14,847 bases of DNA from CAYWFP01 sp964457365 (lineage in GTDB: Bacteria > Planctomycetota > SZUA-567). Positions within the stretch are counted from its first letter, which is position 1. Every line of letters starts with the position of its first letter. The stretch is taken from assembly GCA_964457365.1 (NCBI GenBank), contig CAYWFP010000095.1, positions 1-14,847 of the forward strand, written 5' to 3'. The position numbers and the translations under genes are program-made. Of the stretch, positions 1 to 5,901 are shown piece by piece. The notes below the pieces were generated by a model that saw nothing but the letters and a program-made list of their open reading frames with translations, made no database searches and was not told the origin of the DNA.

Positions 1-21
1 CCTCACATACTACTGAAAAGG

Positions 22-40
22 AATATGGAGGAACCATATT
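22..40 (+). promoter_or_regulatory. Shine-Dalgarno hairpin ahead of ppiB
   Basis: AATATGG (22-28) and CCATATT (34-40) form a perfect 7-bp inverted repeat around a 5-nt AGGAA loop, and the ATG follows immediately at 41. The ribosome binding site GGAGG (27-31) is therefore half in the stem and half in the loop. The stem is mostly A-U, so it would be weak and could melt with temperature or yield to a bound protein. The repeat is seen directly; the control role is inferred. Confidence 0.5.
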
Positions 41-535
41 ATGTCTACTCGACTCCTGATGCAAACCACCATGGGCGATATCGAGATCGAACTCTTCGCG
101 GACGAGGCGCCGGTGACGGTGGAGAATTTCCTCGCCTACGTCGATGACGGCTACTACGCCGGCACCGTCTTTCACCGCGTCATCCCCGGTTTCGTCATCC
201 AGGGCGGCGGCATGACCGAGGATCTCGCGCGCAAGCAGAACGGCCGCCCGCCGATCGTCAACGAGGCCGAGAACGGCCTGCAGAACCTGCGCGGCACGCT
301 CTCGATGGCGCGCACGGCCGATCCCGACAGCGCCACCTCGCAGTTCTTCGTCAACTTGAAGGACAACGCCGCGCTCGACCCGGGCGGCAGCAGCGCCGGT
401 TACGCCGTATTCGGCAAAGTCGCCGAAGGCATGGATGTCGTAGACGCCGTCGCCGCGGTCGAGACCGACAGCTACGCCGGTCACGACGACGTGCCGGTCG
501 AGCCGGTTACCATCACCGGGATGCAACGGAAATAA
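41..535 (+). CDS. ppiB: Peptidylprolyl cis-trans isomerase, cyclophilin type (PpiB-like)
   Basis: This 164-aa enzyme catalyses cis-trans isomerisation of Xaa-Pro bonds and helps proteins fold. It has no signal peptide, so it should be cytoplasmic, which fits the PpiB rather than the PpiA branch. It starts with the family opening (TTMGDIEIELF, residues 9-19). FHR with the catalytic arginine R46, FVIQGGG (51-57) and SQFFVNLKD (100-108) are the classic cyclophilin active-site strands. Length is normal for bacterial PpiB. The ATG at 41 is preceded by GGAGG at 27-31, which lies inside a small hairpin described separately. The gene stands alone: no other gene lies upstream in the window and the next one downstream is a tRNA. 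Family assignment is very secure; the exact paralog name is by convention. Confidence 0.96.
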   Translation: MSTRLLMQTTMGDIEIELFADEAPVTVENFLAYVDDGYYAGTVFHRVIPGFVIQGGGMTEDLARKQNGRPPIVNEAENGLQNLRGTLSMARTADPDSATSQFFVNLKDNAALDPGGSSAGYAVFGKVAEGMDVVDAVAAVETDSYAGHDDVPVEPVTITGMQRK

Positions 536-886
536 CGGGTCAGTCGTCCTCGGCGATGCGGCGGCGGCGGATCAGGCCGGTCCAGTTTCTCCACCGGTAG
601 GGGCTTTGATCCGTAGCGAATCGCTTTGGCCACCGCGTAGAGCGGCGGGACGTCGGCGTATCGGCCGGATGTCGGCGCACCGTTTCGAACCAGGATAGCA
701 CATTCCAAACGCGCATGAAACGCCCTCGATCTGATACTGCCAGAGCCACTTTATACAATCTGCGTGCGGTAATGTCGGTTCATGTATTAGTCTTTAATGT
801 ATTCAATGCAAGTTGACGAAAAGACTGGCGCTCATGACCGATGCGGCTTGCAAAACGGGCCGATTCGGCTAGGCTGAGAGCATCAG
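536..886. other. Poorly coding stretch with a possible decayed small minus-strand gene
   Basis: No intact convincing gene lies here. On the minus strand, a frame starting at ATG 717 (preceded by a GAGGG ribosome-binding-like site) reads MRVWNVLSWFETVR, then turns into arginine- and threonine-rich low-quality sequence until TGA at 540. A second frame reads protein-like text from about 660 to 540 (YADVPPLYAVAKAIRYG, then KPLPVEKLDRPDPPPPHRRG) but has no good start and runs antisense into ppiB. A single frameshift near 670-690 would join the two good parts. A minus-strand promoter-like pair (CCGACA, 17 nt, TATAAA) lies at about 752-780. From about 720 to 830 the sequence is AT-richer, with a 7-nt direct repeat ATGTATT at 782 and 797. 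I see no terminator for ppiB. Confidence 0.3.
731..759 (+). promoter_or_regulatory. Possible promoter for tRNA-Leu
   Basis: CTGATA (731-736), a 17-nt spacer and TACAAT (754-759) give 4/6 and 5/6 matches to the sigma-70 boxes. Transcription would begin near 766 and leave a leader of about 120 nt to be trimmed from the tRNA. TTGACG at 813-818 is an alternative -35 closer to the gene, but no good -10 follows it. Confidence 0.3.
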
Positions 887-971
887 GCGAGGATGGCGGA
901 ATTGGCAGACGCGCAAGATTTAGGATCTTGTTTCGCAAGAAGTGGGGGTTCGAGTCCCCCTCCTCGCACCA
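887..971 (+). tRNA. tRNA-Leu (anticodon UAG)
   Basis: An 85-nt class II tRNA. The acceptor stem GCGAGGA (887-893) pairs with TCCTCGC (961-967), followed by discriminator A and an encoded CCA (969-971). The anticodon stem CAAGA (914-918)/TCTTG (926-930) encloses the loop TTTAGGA, giving anticodon UAG (921-923), which reads CUN leucine codons. A long variable arm with a GCAA loop and the T-arm GGGGG-TTCGAGT-CCCCC are present, as expected for leucine tRNAs. It is isolated, with no neighbouring tRNA and no sign of an integrated element at its 3' end. Confidence 0.97.
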
Positions 972-993
972 AAAAAAGCGGCCTCGCGCGCCG
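971..993 (-). terminator. Weak candidate terminator of the receiver gene
   Basis: Read on the minus strand, a 4-bp GC stem (CGGC at 993-990 with GCCG at 982-979) with a 7-nt loop is followed by one C and a run of seven T (977-971). It lies about 40 nt beyond the stop codon of the receiver-domain gene. The T-run is good but the stem is short, and its end abuts the tRNA CCA. Confidence 0.3.
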
Positions 994-1031
994 GCGGGAC
1001 CGATGAGATAGGGATAATCTTTTTTCCGCGA

Positions 1032-1391
1032 CTATCCCGGCGCGGTTTCGGCAAGCATCTCTCGGGTCATCTCCTGGATGGTCTTTACCGAGACCGGCTT
1101 CAAGAGGCGAACCGCGCGCGCGGGCAGGTCGATCTTGTCGATCAGGCCGGTGACGACGATGATCGGCATATCGATCTCATGTTCGACCAGCATTGAGAGC
1201 GCCGAGGTGCCGCTGCCGCCGGGCATCATCAGGTCCGTAATCAGCAGGTCGTAATGATTCTCCAACACTTCGTGCAGCAACTCCGCACCGGACTTCACCC
1301 AGGTCACGCGGTAGCCCAAGCGTTTCAGACCACACGAGTAGACTAGCGCCAGGTCTTCGTCATCTTCAGCGATCAGCAATCGTTTTGTCAT
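1032..1391 (-). CDS. Stand-alone response regulator receiver protein (CheY-like)
   Basis: A 119-aa single-domain receiver with no output domain. The acidic pocket is E9-D10-D11 (IAEDDEDLA), the phospho-acceptor is D53 in LLITDLMMPGGSG, the switch residue is T81 (VVTG) and the conserved lysine is K98 followed by proline (LLKPV). It should therefore be phosphorylated on D53 by a histidine kinase and act by protein contact rather than by binding DNA. No histidine kinase is in the window, so the partner is unknown. It diverges from a Ser/Thr kinase gene, which may mean shared control of two signalling proteins, but this is only context. ATG at 1391 follows a modest GGGCAGG-type ribosome site. The length is typical of single-domain regulators. 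Confidence 0.93.
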   Translation of the reverse strand: MTKRLLIAEDDEDLALVYSCGLKRLGYRVTWVKSGAELLHEVLENHYDLLITDLMMPGGSGTSALSMLVEHEIDMPIIVVTGLIDKIDLPARAVRLLKPVSVKTIQEMTREMLAETAPG

Positions 1392-1415
1392 GACCTGCCC
1401 GGCATGTTTCGCCCT

Positions 1416-1455
1416 CGTATACCGGGAGCTTATGAAGCCGCAATCTGATGGTCAA
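1416..1455 (-). promoter_or_regulatory. Candidate promoter(s) for the receiver gene
   Basis: Two overlapping sigma-70-like pairs read leftward. One is TTGCGG (1443-1438), a 16-nt spacer and TATACG (1421-1416), which would start about 18 nt before the gene. The other is TTGACC (1455-1450), a 17-nt spacer and TAAGCT (1432-1427). Neither is strong, and I cannot choose between them. Confidence 0.35.
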
Positions 1456-1473
1456 TCTTTGTTCTAGGTTAAT

Positions 1474-1513
1474 ATCCCGCTTTACTCTGCGTTTGATTGC
1501 GGGATCTACCCGC
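1474..1513. repeat. Overlapping inverted repeats in the divergent promoter region
   Basis: ATCCCGC (1474-1480) is complementary to GCGGGAT (1499-1505) across an 18-nt gap. GCGGG (1499-1503) is also complementary to CCCGC (1509-1513) across 5 nt. The second repeat abuts the -35 box of the kinase promoter at 1514, a position suited to an operator. The repeats are seen directly; the regulatory meaning is inferred. Confidence 0.35.
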
Positions 1514-1542
1514 TTGACCGTTTCGTCGCGATTTCGTATCCT
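1514..1542 (+). promoter_or_regulatory. Sigma-70-type promoter of the kinase-lipoprotein pair
   Basis: TTGACC (1514-1519), a 17-nt spacer and TATCCT (1537-1542) form a good housekeeping promoter. Transcription would start at about 1549-1550. That makes a GTG start at 1546 impossible from this promoter and supports the internal ATG at 1600 for the kinase. Confidence 0.5.
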
Positions 1543-1599
1543 TTCGTGAGGTGGATGCGGGCAGATTTCCAGTACGGGTTGACGAGGCGGAATCACGAA

Positions 1600-2676
1600 A
1601 TGGATATGGATAAGGGCAAGAAGAAGTTGCCTTCGGGCATTCTCGAAGAGGTCGACACGCTGCACGACGAGAAGAGCCTGCTGGAGACGAAGACCAGCGC
1701 GCAGAACTTCGACGACGAGACGACCGCGGTGAAGCGACCCAAGGACATCGTCATCCCGCACGCACTCAGCGGCGAGCGGTACCGCTTCGGCGAGGTACTC
1801 GGTCGCGGCGGCATGGCCACGGTCTACGAGGCGTTCGACCACATCCTCGGCCGCTCGGTCGCGATCAAGGTGCTGCATCCGGAACGGGCGCTGCAGTTGG
1901 ACCTGAAGGAGAGGTTCTTCTACGAGGCGAGAATCCTCGCGCAGATGGACCACCCGGGCATACTCGCCGTCTACGACAGCGGCACGCTGCCGGACAAGCG
2001 GCTATATTACGCGATGAAGAAGATCCAGGGGCGGACGCTCGAGGCGGTGCTGGACGAACTGGGCCGCTCGGCGCTGCGCACGCCCGAGAGGCGCAAGCGC
2101 ATGACCGGCATCTTCCAGCAGGTCTGCGACGCGGTCGCGCATGCCCACGCGCGCGGGACGATCCACCGGGATCTGAAGCCCGAGAACGTCATGATCGAGA
2201 AGGGCGACCACGTCGTCGTCGTCGATTGGGGCGTCGGCAAGAACATCTCGGCCTCGGAGAGCGCGCAGGGCATCGTCGCCACGCAGACGGGGGTGGTCAA
2301 AGGGACGCCCGCGTACATGTCCCCCGAACAGGTCGTCGGCCGGACGCGCGAGATCGACAGCCGCAGCGACGTCTTCAGTCTCGGGGTGATGCTCTACGTC
2401 ATGCTGACCGCACGGCTGCCCTTCGCCGGCAATAGCGACGTGGAGGTGATGGACGAGGTCATGCACCGCCGCCCGCCGCCGCCGCGGAGCGTCAACCCCG
2501 ACGCTCCGCGCGGGCTCGACGCCATCTGCCGCAAGGCCATGCGCAAGCAGCCCGAGCGGCGCTACCCCGACGCGGGCGCTCTGGGCGAGGACGTCCGCCT
2601 CTGGCGCCGACACAAGCCCAATTCCGTCTACCGCCCCGGCCTTTACGAGCGCCTGTCGGGCGTGTTCGGGAAGTGA
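1600..2676 (+). CDS. Cytoplasmic Ser/Thr protein kinase (Hanks type, DWG variant)
   Basis: A 358-aa eukaryotic-like kinase. From the chosen start, the glycine loop is GRGGMATV (68-75), the ATP lysine is K90 (VAIKVLHPE), the helix-C glutamate is about E109, the catalytic loop is HRDLKPENV (D191, N196), the metal-binding motif is DWG (D209) instead of DFG, and the substrate-binding motif is TPAYMSPE (236-243). All catalytic residues are present, so it should be active. The basic-acidic N-terminus (about 60 residues) is of unknown role. I see no membrane span or sensor domain, and the protein ends soon after the kinase fold. The frame is open from GTG 1546, but those first residues look noncoding and lie before the likely transcription start, so I prefer ATG 1600; ATG 1606 is possible. 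Its stop overlaps the next gene's start. Substrates are unknown. Confidence 0.93.
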   Translation: MDMDKGKKKLPSGILEEVDTLHDEKSLLETKTSAQNFDDETTAVKRPKDIVIPHALSGERYRFGEVLGRGGMATVYEAFDHILGRSVAIKVLHPERALQLDLKERFFYEARILAQMDHPGILAVYDSGTLPDKRLYYAMKKIQGRTLEAVLDELGRSALRTPERRKRMTGIFQQVCDAVAHAHARGTIHRDLKPENVMIEKGDHVVVVDWGVGKNISASESAQGIVATQTGVVKGTPAYMSPEQVVGRTREIDSRSDVFSLGVMLYVMLTARLPFAGNSDVEVMDEVMHRRPPPPRSVNPDAPRGLDAICRKAMRKQPERRYPDAGALGEDVRLWRRHKPNSVYRPGLYERLSGVFGK

Positions 2677-3059
2677 GTAATGCTGTGACACGCGTGCTCG
2701 TCCTGTTCTCCTTCGGGTTCCTCCTCCTCGGCTGCGCGCCACGCGCGCCGGTTTCGCCGCACGTGGCGCAGAAGGTGGCGCTGCGGGCGGTGAAAGTGAA
2801 GTACGAAGGGCGGCCCGGGCTGGCTTCGCCGCGGTACCGGATCCTCAAGACCGAACCCGCAGGCCATGGCTGGTGCGTACGCATCCGGCCGTATGTCGAC
2901 GAGCCGGTTCCGCTGCCGGCCGAACATATCGTCACCGTCGATCCGCACGGCTGTGTCGCTTCCCACGAGCGCGTGCTGCGGTATCCCGAACACGTGCCTG
3001 AGCCGGTCGCAGAAGCGGCTGCGGGGACCGCCCTCGGCGATGAGGCGCCGGGAAAGTAA
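2673..3059 (+). CDS. Small predicted lipoprotein
   Basis: A 128-aa protein with a clear lipoprotein signal: a hydrophobic stretch (V8-L19) ends in the lipobox LLGC with the modified cysteine at C21. After processing it would be a soluble domain of about 100 residues tethered to the inner or outer membrane. The mature part has an early helix (AQKVALRAVKVKYEG), then strands around GWCVRIRPY (66-74) and HIVTVDPHGCVAS (85-97). That layout resembles small PepSY- or NTF2-like (YbbC/YhhH) domains, but I do not firmly recognise the family. The last 20 residues are Ala/Glu-rich and probably disordered. The GTG at 2673 shares GTGA with the kinase stop, indicating translational coupling; GTG at 2685 is an alternative. 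A role with the kinase is inferred only from coupling. Confidence 0.75.
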   Translation: MSNAVTRVLVLFSFGFLLLGCAPRAPVSPHVAQKVALRAVKVKYEGRPGLASPRYRILKTEPAGHGWCVRIRPYVDEPVPLPAEHIVTVDPHGCVASHERVLRYPEHVPEPVAEAAAGTALGDEAPGK

Positions 3060-3074
3060 CCGGCCCGCACGCCA

Positions 3075-3087
3075 TGTCATTCTGACA
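3075..3087. promoter_or_regulatory. Palindrome upstream of the sigma-54 promoter, possible activator site
   Basis: TGTCA-TTC-TGACA is a perfect 5-bp inverted repeat with a 3-nt centre, centred about 100 nt before the expected clpB transcription start. Sigma-54 activators usually bind dyads at about this distance. The repeat is seen; its use is inferred, and a dyad this short also arises by chance. Confidence 0.35.
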
Positions 3088-3153
3088 CGAAATTGCCGCA
3101 GCTTATCACGCCGCAAACCATTTATTCTTTGCTATACAAGGCTTTACGGGATA

Positions 3154-3169
3154 TGGCATAAAGGTTGCT
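3154..3169 (+). promoter_or_regulatory. Sigma-54 (RpoN) -24/-12 promoter of clpB
   Basis: TGGCAT (3154-3159), AAAGG, then TTGCT (3165-3169) matches the consensus TGGCAYRNNNNTTGCW at every specified position. The GG and GC pairs are separated by exactly 10 nt, as sigma-54 requires. The start point would be near 3180, leaving a leader of about 33 nt before the clpB ATG. No CIRCE element is visible. A competing sigma-70 reading of this AT-rich stretch cannot be excluded. Confidence 0.6.
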
Positions 3170-3212
3170 TTAACTCTCTCGACGCAACGTATTACGCGAA
3201 AGGAGAGACAAT

Positions 3213-5828
3213 ATGCGGCTGGACAAGCTGACCTTGAAGAGCCAGGAAGCGCTGCAGCAGGCGCAGGAGATCGCCAGCAAGCGCCATCACCAGGAGATCG
3301 GTGCAGCGCATCTGCTCTTGGCTTTACTGGCGCAGGACGAGGGGGTGGTGCTGCCGCTCATGAAGAAGCTGGGCGCCGAGCCCTCGCTGCTGGAAGAAGA
3401 AGTCGAGACGCTGCTGGAGAAGAAACCGCAGGTCCACGGCGTGCGCGCGGGCGAGAACATCGACCGCGACCTCTCGGACATTCTCGAGAAGGCCTGGATG
3501 GAGGCCGAGCGACTGCAGGACGAATACCTCTCGACCGAGCACATGCTGCTGGCCTTGTCCGAGGGGGCCAACGGAGTCTCGGAGGCGTTGCAGCGTCACG
3601 GCATCACCCGCGACGCGATCTTCCAGGCGCTGACCGACGTGCGCGGCAGCCAGCGGGTGACCGATCCGAATCCCGAGGAGAAGTACCAGGCGCTGAAGCG
3701 GTTCACGCGCGACCTGACCGCAGCCGCCCGCAAGGGCAAGCTCGACCCGGTCATCGGCCGCGACGAGGAGATCCGCCGCGTCATGCAGGTGCTCTCCCGC
3801 CGTACCAAGAACAACCCCGTCCTGATCGGAGAACCCGGCACCGGCAAGACCGCTATCGCCGAAGGCCTCGCCCGGCGCATTGCCGGCGGCGACGTCCCCG
3901 AGGGCTTGAAGGAGAAGCGCGTGCTGGCGCTGGACATCGGCGCGCTCATCGCCGGCAGCAAGTATCGCGGCGAGTTCGAGGACCGGCTCAAGGCGGTGCT
4001 GAAGGAGATCGAGCAGGCCGCCGGGGAGATCGTCCTCTTCATCGACGAGATCCATACCATCGTCGGCGCCGGCGCCGCCGAGGGCGCGACCGACGCGGCG
4101 AACATGCTCAAGCCCGCTCTGGCGCGCGGGGAACTGCGCTGCATCGGCGCGACCACGCTCGACGAGTACCGCAAGCACGTCGAGAAGGACGCCGCGCTCG
4201 AACGCCGGTTTCAGCCGGTATTCATCGGCGAGCCGAGCGTCGAGAACACCGTCGCCATTCTGCGCGGCCTGAAGGAGCGCTACGAGGTTCACCACGGCGT
4301 GCGCATCCTCGACCAGGCGCTGGTCGCCGCGGCCGAACTCTCCGACCGCTACATCAGCGACCGTTTTCTCCCGGACAAGGCGATCGACCTGGTGGACGAA
4401 GCGTGTTCGGGCCTGCGACTGGAGATCGACTCGATGCCGCACGAGATGGACCTTCTCAATCGTCGCAAGATCCGGATCGAAGTCGAGCTCAAGGCGCTGG
4501 AGAACGACCCGAACGCGCAGGAGCGGCGCGACGAACTCGGACGCGAACTGGCGGAGGTGAACGAGACGCTCGCGGGGCTGAGCTCGCGCTGGCAGGCGGA
4601 GAAGGAGGCGATCACCCAGATCCGCAAGTTCAAGGAAGAGATCGAACAGACCAAGACCGGCGCGGAGCTGGCCGAGCGCAAGGGCGAACTCGAGCGCGTC
4701 GCGGAGTTGCGGCACGGCCGCGTCCCCGATCTGACACGCGCGCTGGCGGTGGAGAACATCCGCCTGCGCGATCTGCAGCGGGATGGGGCGCTCCTCAAGG
4801 AAGAGGTGGAGGAGGAGGACATCGCCGCGGTGGTCAGCCGCTGGACCGGCGTGCCGGTGAGCAAGATGCTGCAGAGCGAGATGCAGAAGTTGACCGTGAT
4901 GGAGGACCGCCTGCGCGCGCGCGTCGTGGGGCAGGACCACGCCCTGGCCGCAGTGGCCAACGCGGTCCGCCGGGCGCGCGCGGGACTGCAGGATCCGCAT
5001 CGCCCCATGGGCAAGTTCATCTTCCTCGGCCCCACCGGCGTGGGCAAGACCGAGGTCGCCCGCAGCCTCGCGGAGTTCCTCTTCGACGACGAGCACAATA
5101 TGGTCCGCATCGACATGAGCGAGTTCCAGGAGAAGCACACCGTCGCGCGGCTGGTCGGCGCGCCGCCGGGCTACGTCGGTTACGACGAGGGCGGGTACCT
5201 CACCGAGGCGGTGCGGCGTCGGCCCTACAGCGTCGTCCTCTTCGACGAGATCGAGAAGGCGCACCCGGAGGTTTTCAACGTGCTGCTGCAACTTCTGGAC
5301 GACGGGCGGCTCACCGACGGGCAGGGGCGGACGGTGGACTTCAAGAACACCTTCGTCATCATGACCAGCAACCTCGGCAGCCGATTCATCCAGGACGCGC
5401 CGGACCTGGAGGATCCGTCGGTGCGCGCGCAGGTGCTGCAGGCATTGCGGGAGCATTTCCGCCCCGAGTTCCTGAACCGGATCGACGAGATCGTCCTCTT
5501 CCACCGCCTCGAACGCGAGCAGATCAAGTCGATCCTCGATATCCAGCTCGGACACCTGCGAGAGCTTCTGGCCAAGAAGAAGATCGCGCTGACGCTGAAC
5601 GACGCGGCGCTGGAGAGGCTTGCGGCCGAGGGATACGACCCCGATTATGGCGCTCGACCGCTGGGGCGGCTGATCCAGCAGAAGCTGCAGAATCCGCTGG
5701 CGATGATGCTCCTGGACGGCGAGATCCGCGAGGGCGATACCGTCTGCGTCGATCTGGACGACGAAGAGCTCGCCATCACCCGGCACGCGGAGCCCGAGGA
5801 CGAGAGCGGCGGACGGCTGGCCAGTTGA
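3213..5828 (+). CDS. clpB: ATP-dependent disaggregase ClpB (Hsp104 family)
   Basis: This 871-aa AAA+ hexameric chaperone threads aggregated proteins through its pore and hands them to DnaK for refolding. Domains in order: two Clp N repeats (1-145); nucleotide domain 1 with Walker A GEPGTGKT (206-213), Walker B VLFIDEI (274-280) and pore loop KYRGEF (250-255); a coiled-coil middle domain (about 400-525) that marks ClpB rather than ClpA or ClpX; nucleotide domain 2 with Walker A GPTGVGKT (606-613), pore loop GYVGYDEGG (653-661) and Walker B VVLFDEI (674-680); and a C-terminal oligomerisation domain. No ClpP-binding loop motif is evident. Length is normal. ATG 3213 has AGGAGAG at 3201-3207. A sigma-54 promoter lies upstream and a hairpin terminator 25 nt downstream, so it is probably monocistronic. 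Confidence 0.98.
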   Translation: MRLDKLTLKSQEALQQAQEIASKRHHQEIGAAHLLLALLAQDEGVVLPLMKKLGAEPSLLEEEVETLLEKKPQVHGVRAGENIDRDLSDILEKAWMEAERLQDEYLSTEHMLLALSEGANGVSEALQRHGITRDAIFQALTDVRGSQRVTDPNPEEKYQALKRFTRDLTAAARKGKLDPVIGRDEEIRRVMQVLSRRTKNNPVLIGEPGTGKTAIAEGLARRIAGGDVPEGLKEKRVLALDIGALIAGSKYRGEFEDRLKAVLKEIEQAAGEIVLFIDEIHTIVGAGAAEGATDAANMLKPALARGELRCIGATTLDEYRKHVEKDAALERRFQPVFIGEPSVENTVAILRGLKERYEVHHGVRILDQALVAAAELSDRYISDRFLPDKAIDLVDEACSGLRLEIDSMPHEMDLLNRRKIRIEVELKALENDPNAQERRDELGRELAEVNETLAGLSSRWQAEKEAITQIRKFKEEIEQTKTGAELAERKGELERVAELRHGRVPDLTRALAVENIRLRDLQRDGALLKEEVEEEDIAAVVSRWTGVPVSKMLQSEMQKLTVMEDRLRARVVGQDHALAAVANAVRRARAGLQDPHRPMGKFIFLGPTGVGKTEVARSLAEFLFDDEHNMVRIDMSEFQEKHTVARLVGAPPGYVGYDEGGYLTEAVRRRPYSVVLFDEIEKAHPEVFNVLLQLLDDGRLTDGQGRTVDFKNTFVIMTSNLGSRFIQDAPDLEDPSVRAQVLQALREHFRPEFLNRIDEIVLFHRLEREQIKSILDIQLGHLRELLAKKKIALTLNDAALERLAAEGYDPDYGARPLGRLIQQKLQNPLAMMLLDGEIREGDTVCVDLDDEELAITRHAEPEDESGGRLAS

Positions 5829-5850
5829 GCACAGAGCAAAGGAAACGAAA

Positions 5851-5880
5851 AGCCGGCGAGGCGTTCCTCGCCGGTTTGTT
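5851..5880. terminator. Bidirectional rho-independent terminator
   Basis: CCGGCGAGG (5853-5861) pairs perfectly with CCTCGCCGG (5866-5874) around a CGTT loop. The stem is flanked by an A-run on the left and TTTGTT on the right, so it can terminate clpB from the left and the convergent membrane-protein gene from the right. It sits in the 73-nt gap between their stop codons. Confidence 0.85.
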
Positions 5881-5901
5881 CTATCCGGAAGCGGGCGGCG
5901 T

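Noticed and set aside
887..1031. tRNA-Leu as an integration site for a mobile element
   Set aside because: There is no integrase, no repeat of the tRNA 3' end elsewhere in the window, and the flanking genes look like ordinary chromosomal ones.
2002..2742. 246-aa open frame antisense to the kinase
   Set aside because: Arg/Ala/Asp/His-rich antisense composition opposite an intact kinase domain, with no independent support.
3060..3212. CIRCE/HrcA-type heat-shock operator before clpB
   Set aside because: The motif TTAGCACTC-N9-GAGTGCTAA or a close variant is not present; only the short TGTCA dyad was found.
3324..5786. 820-aa open frame antisense to clpB
   Set aside because: It lies wholly opposite clpB, has the Leu/Arg/Asp/His-rich composition of an antisense GC-rich frame, and shows no motif or ribosome site.
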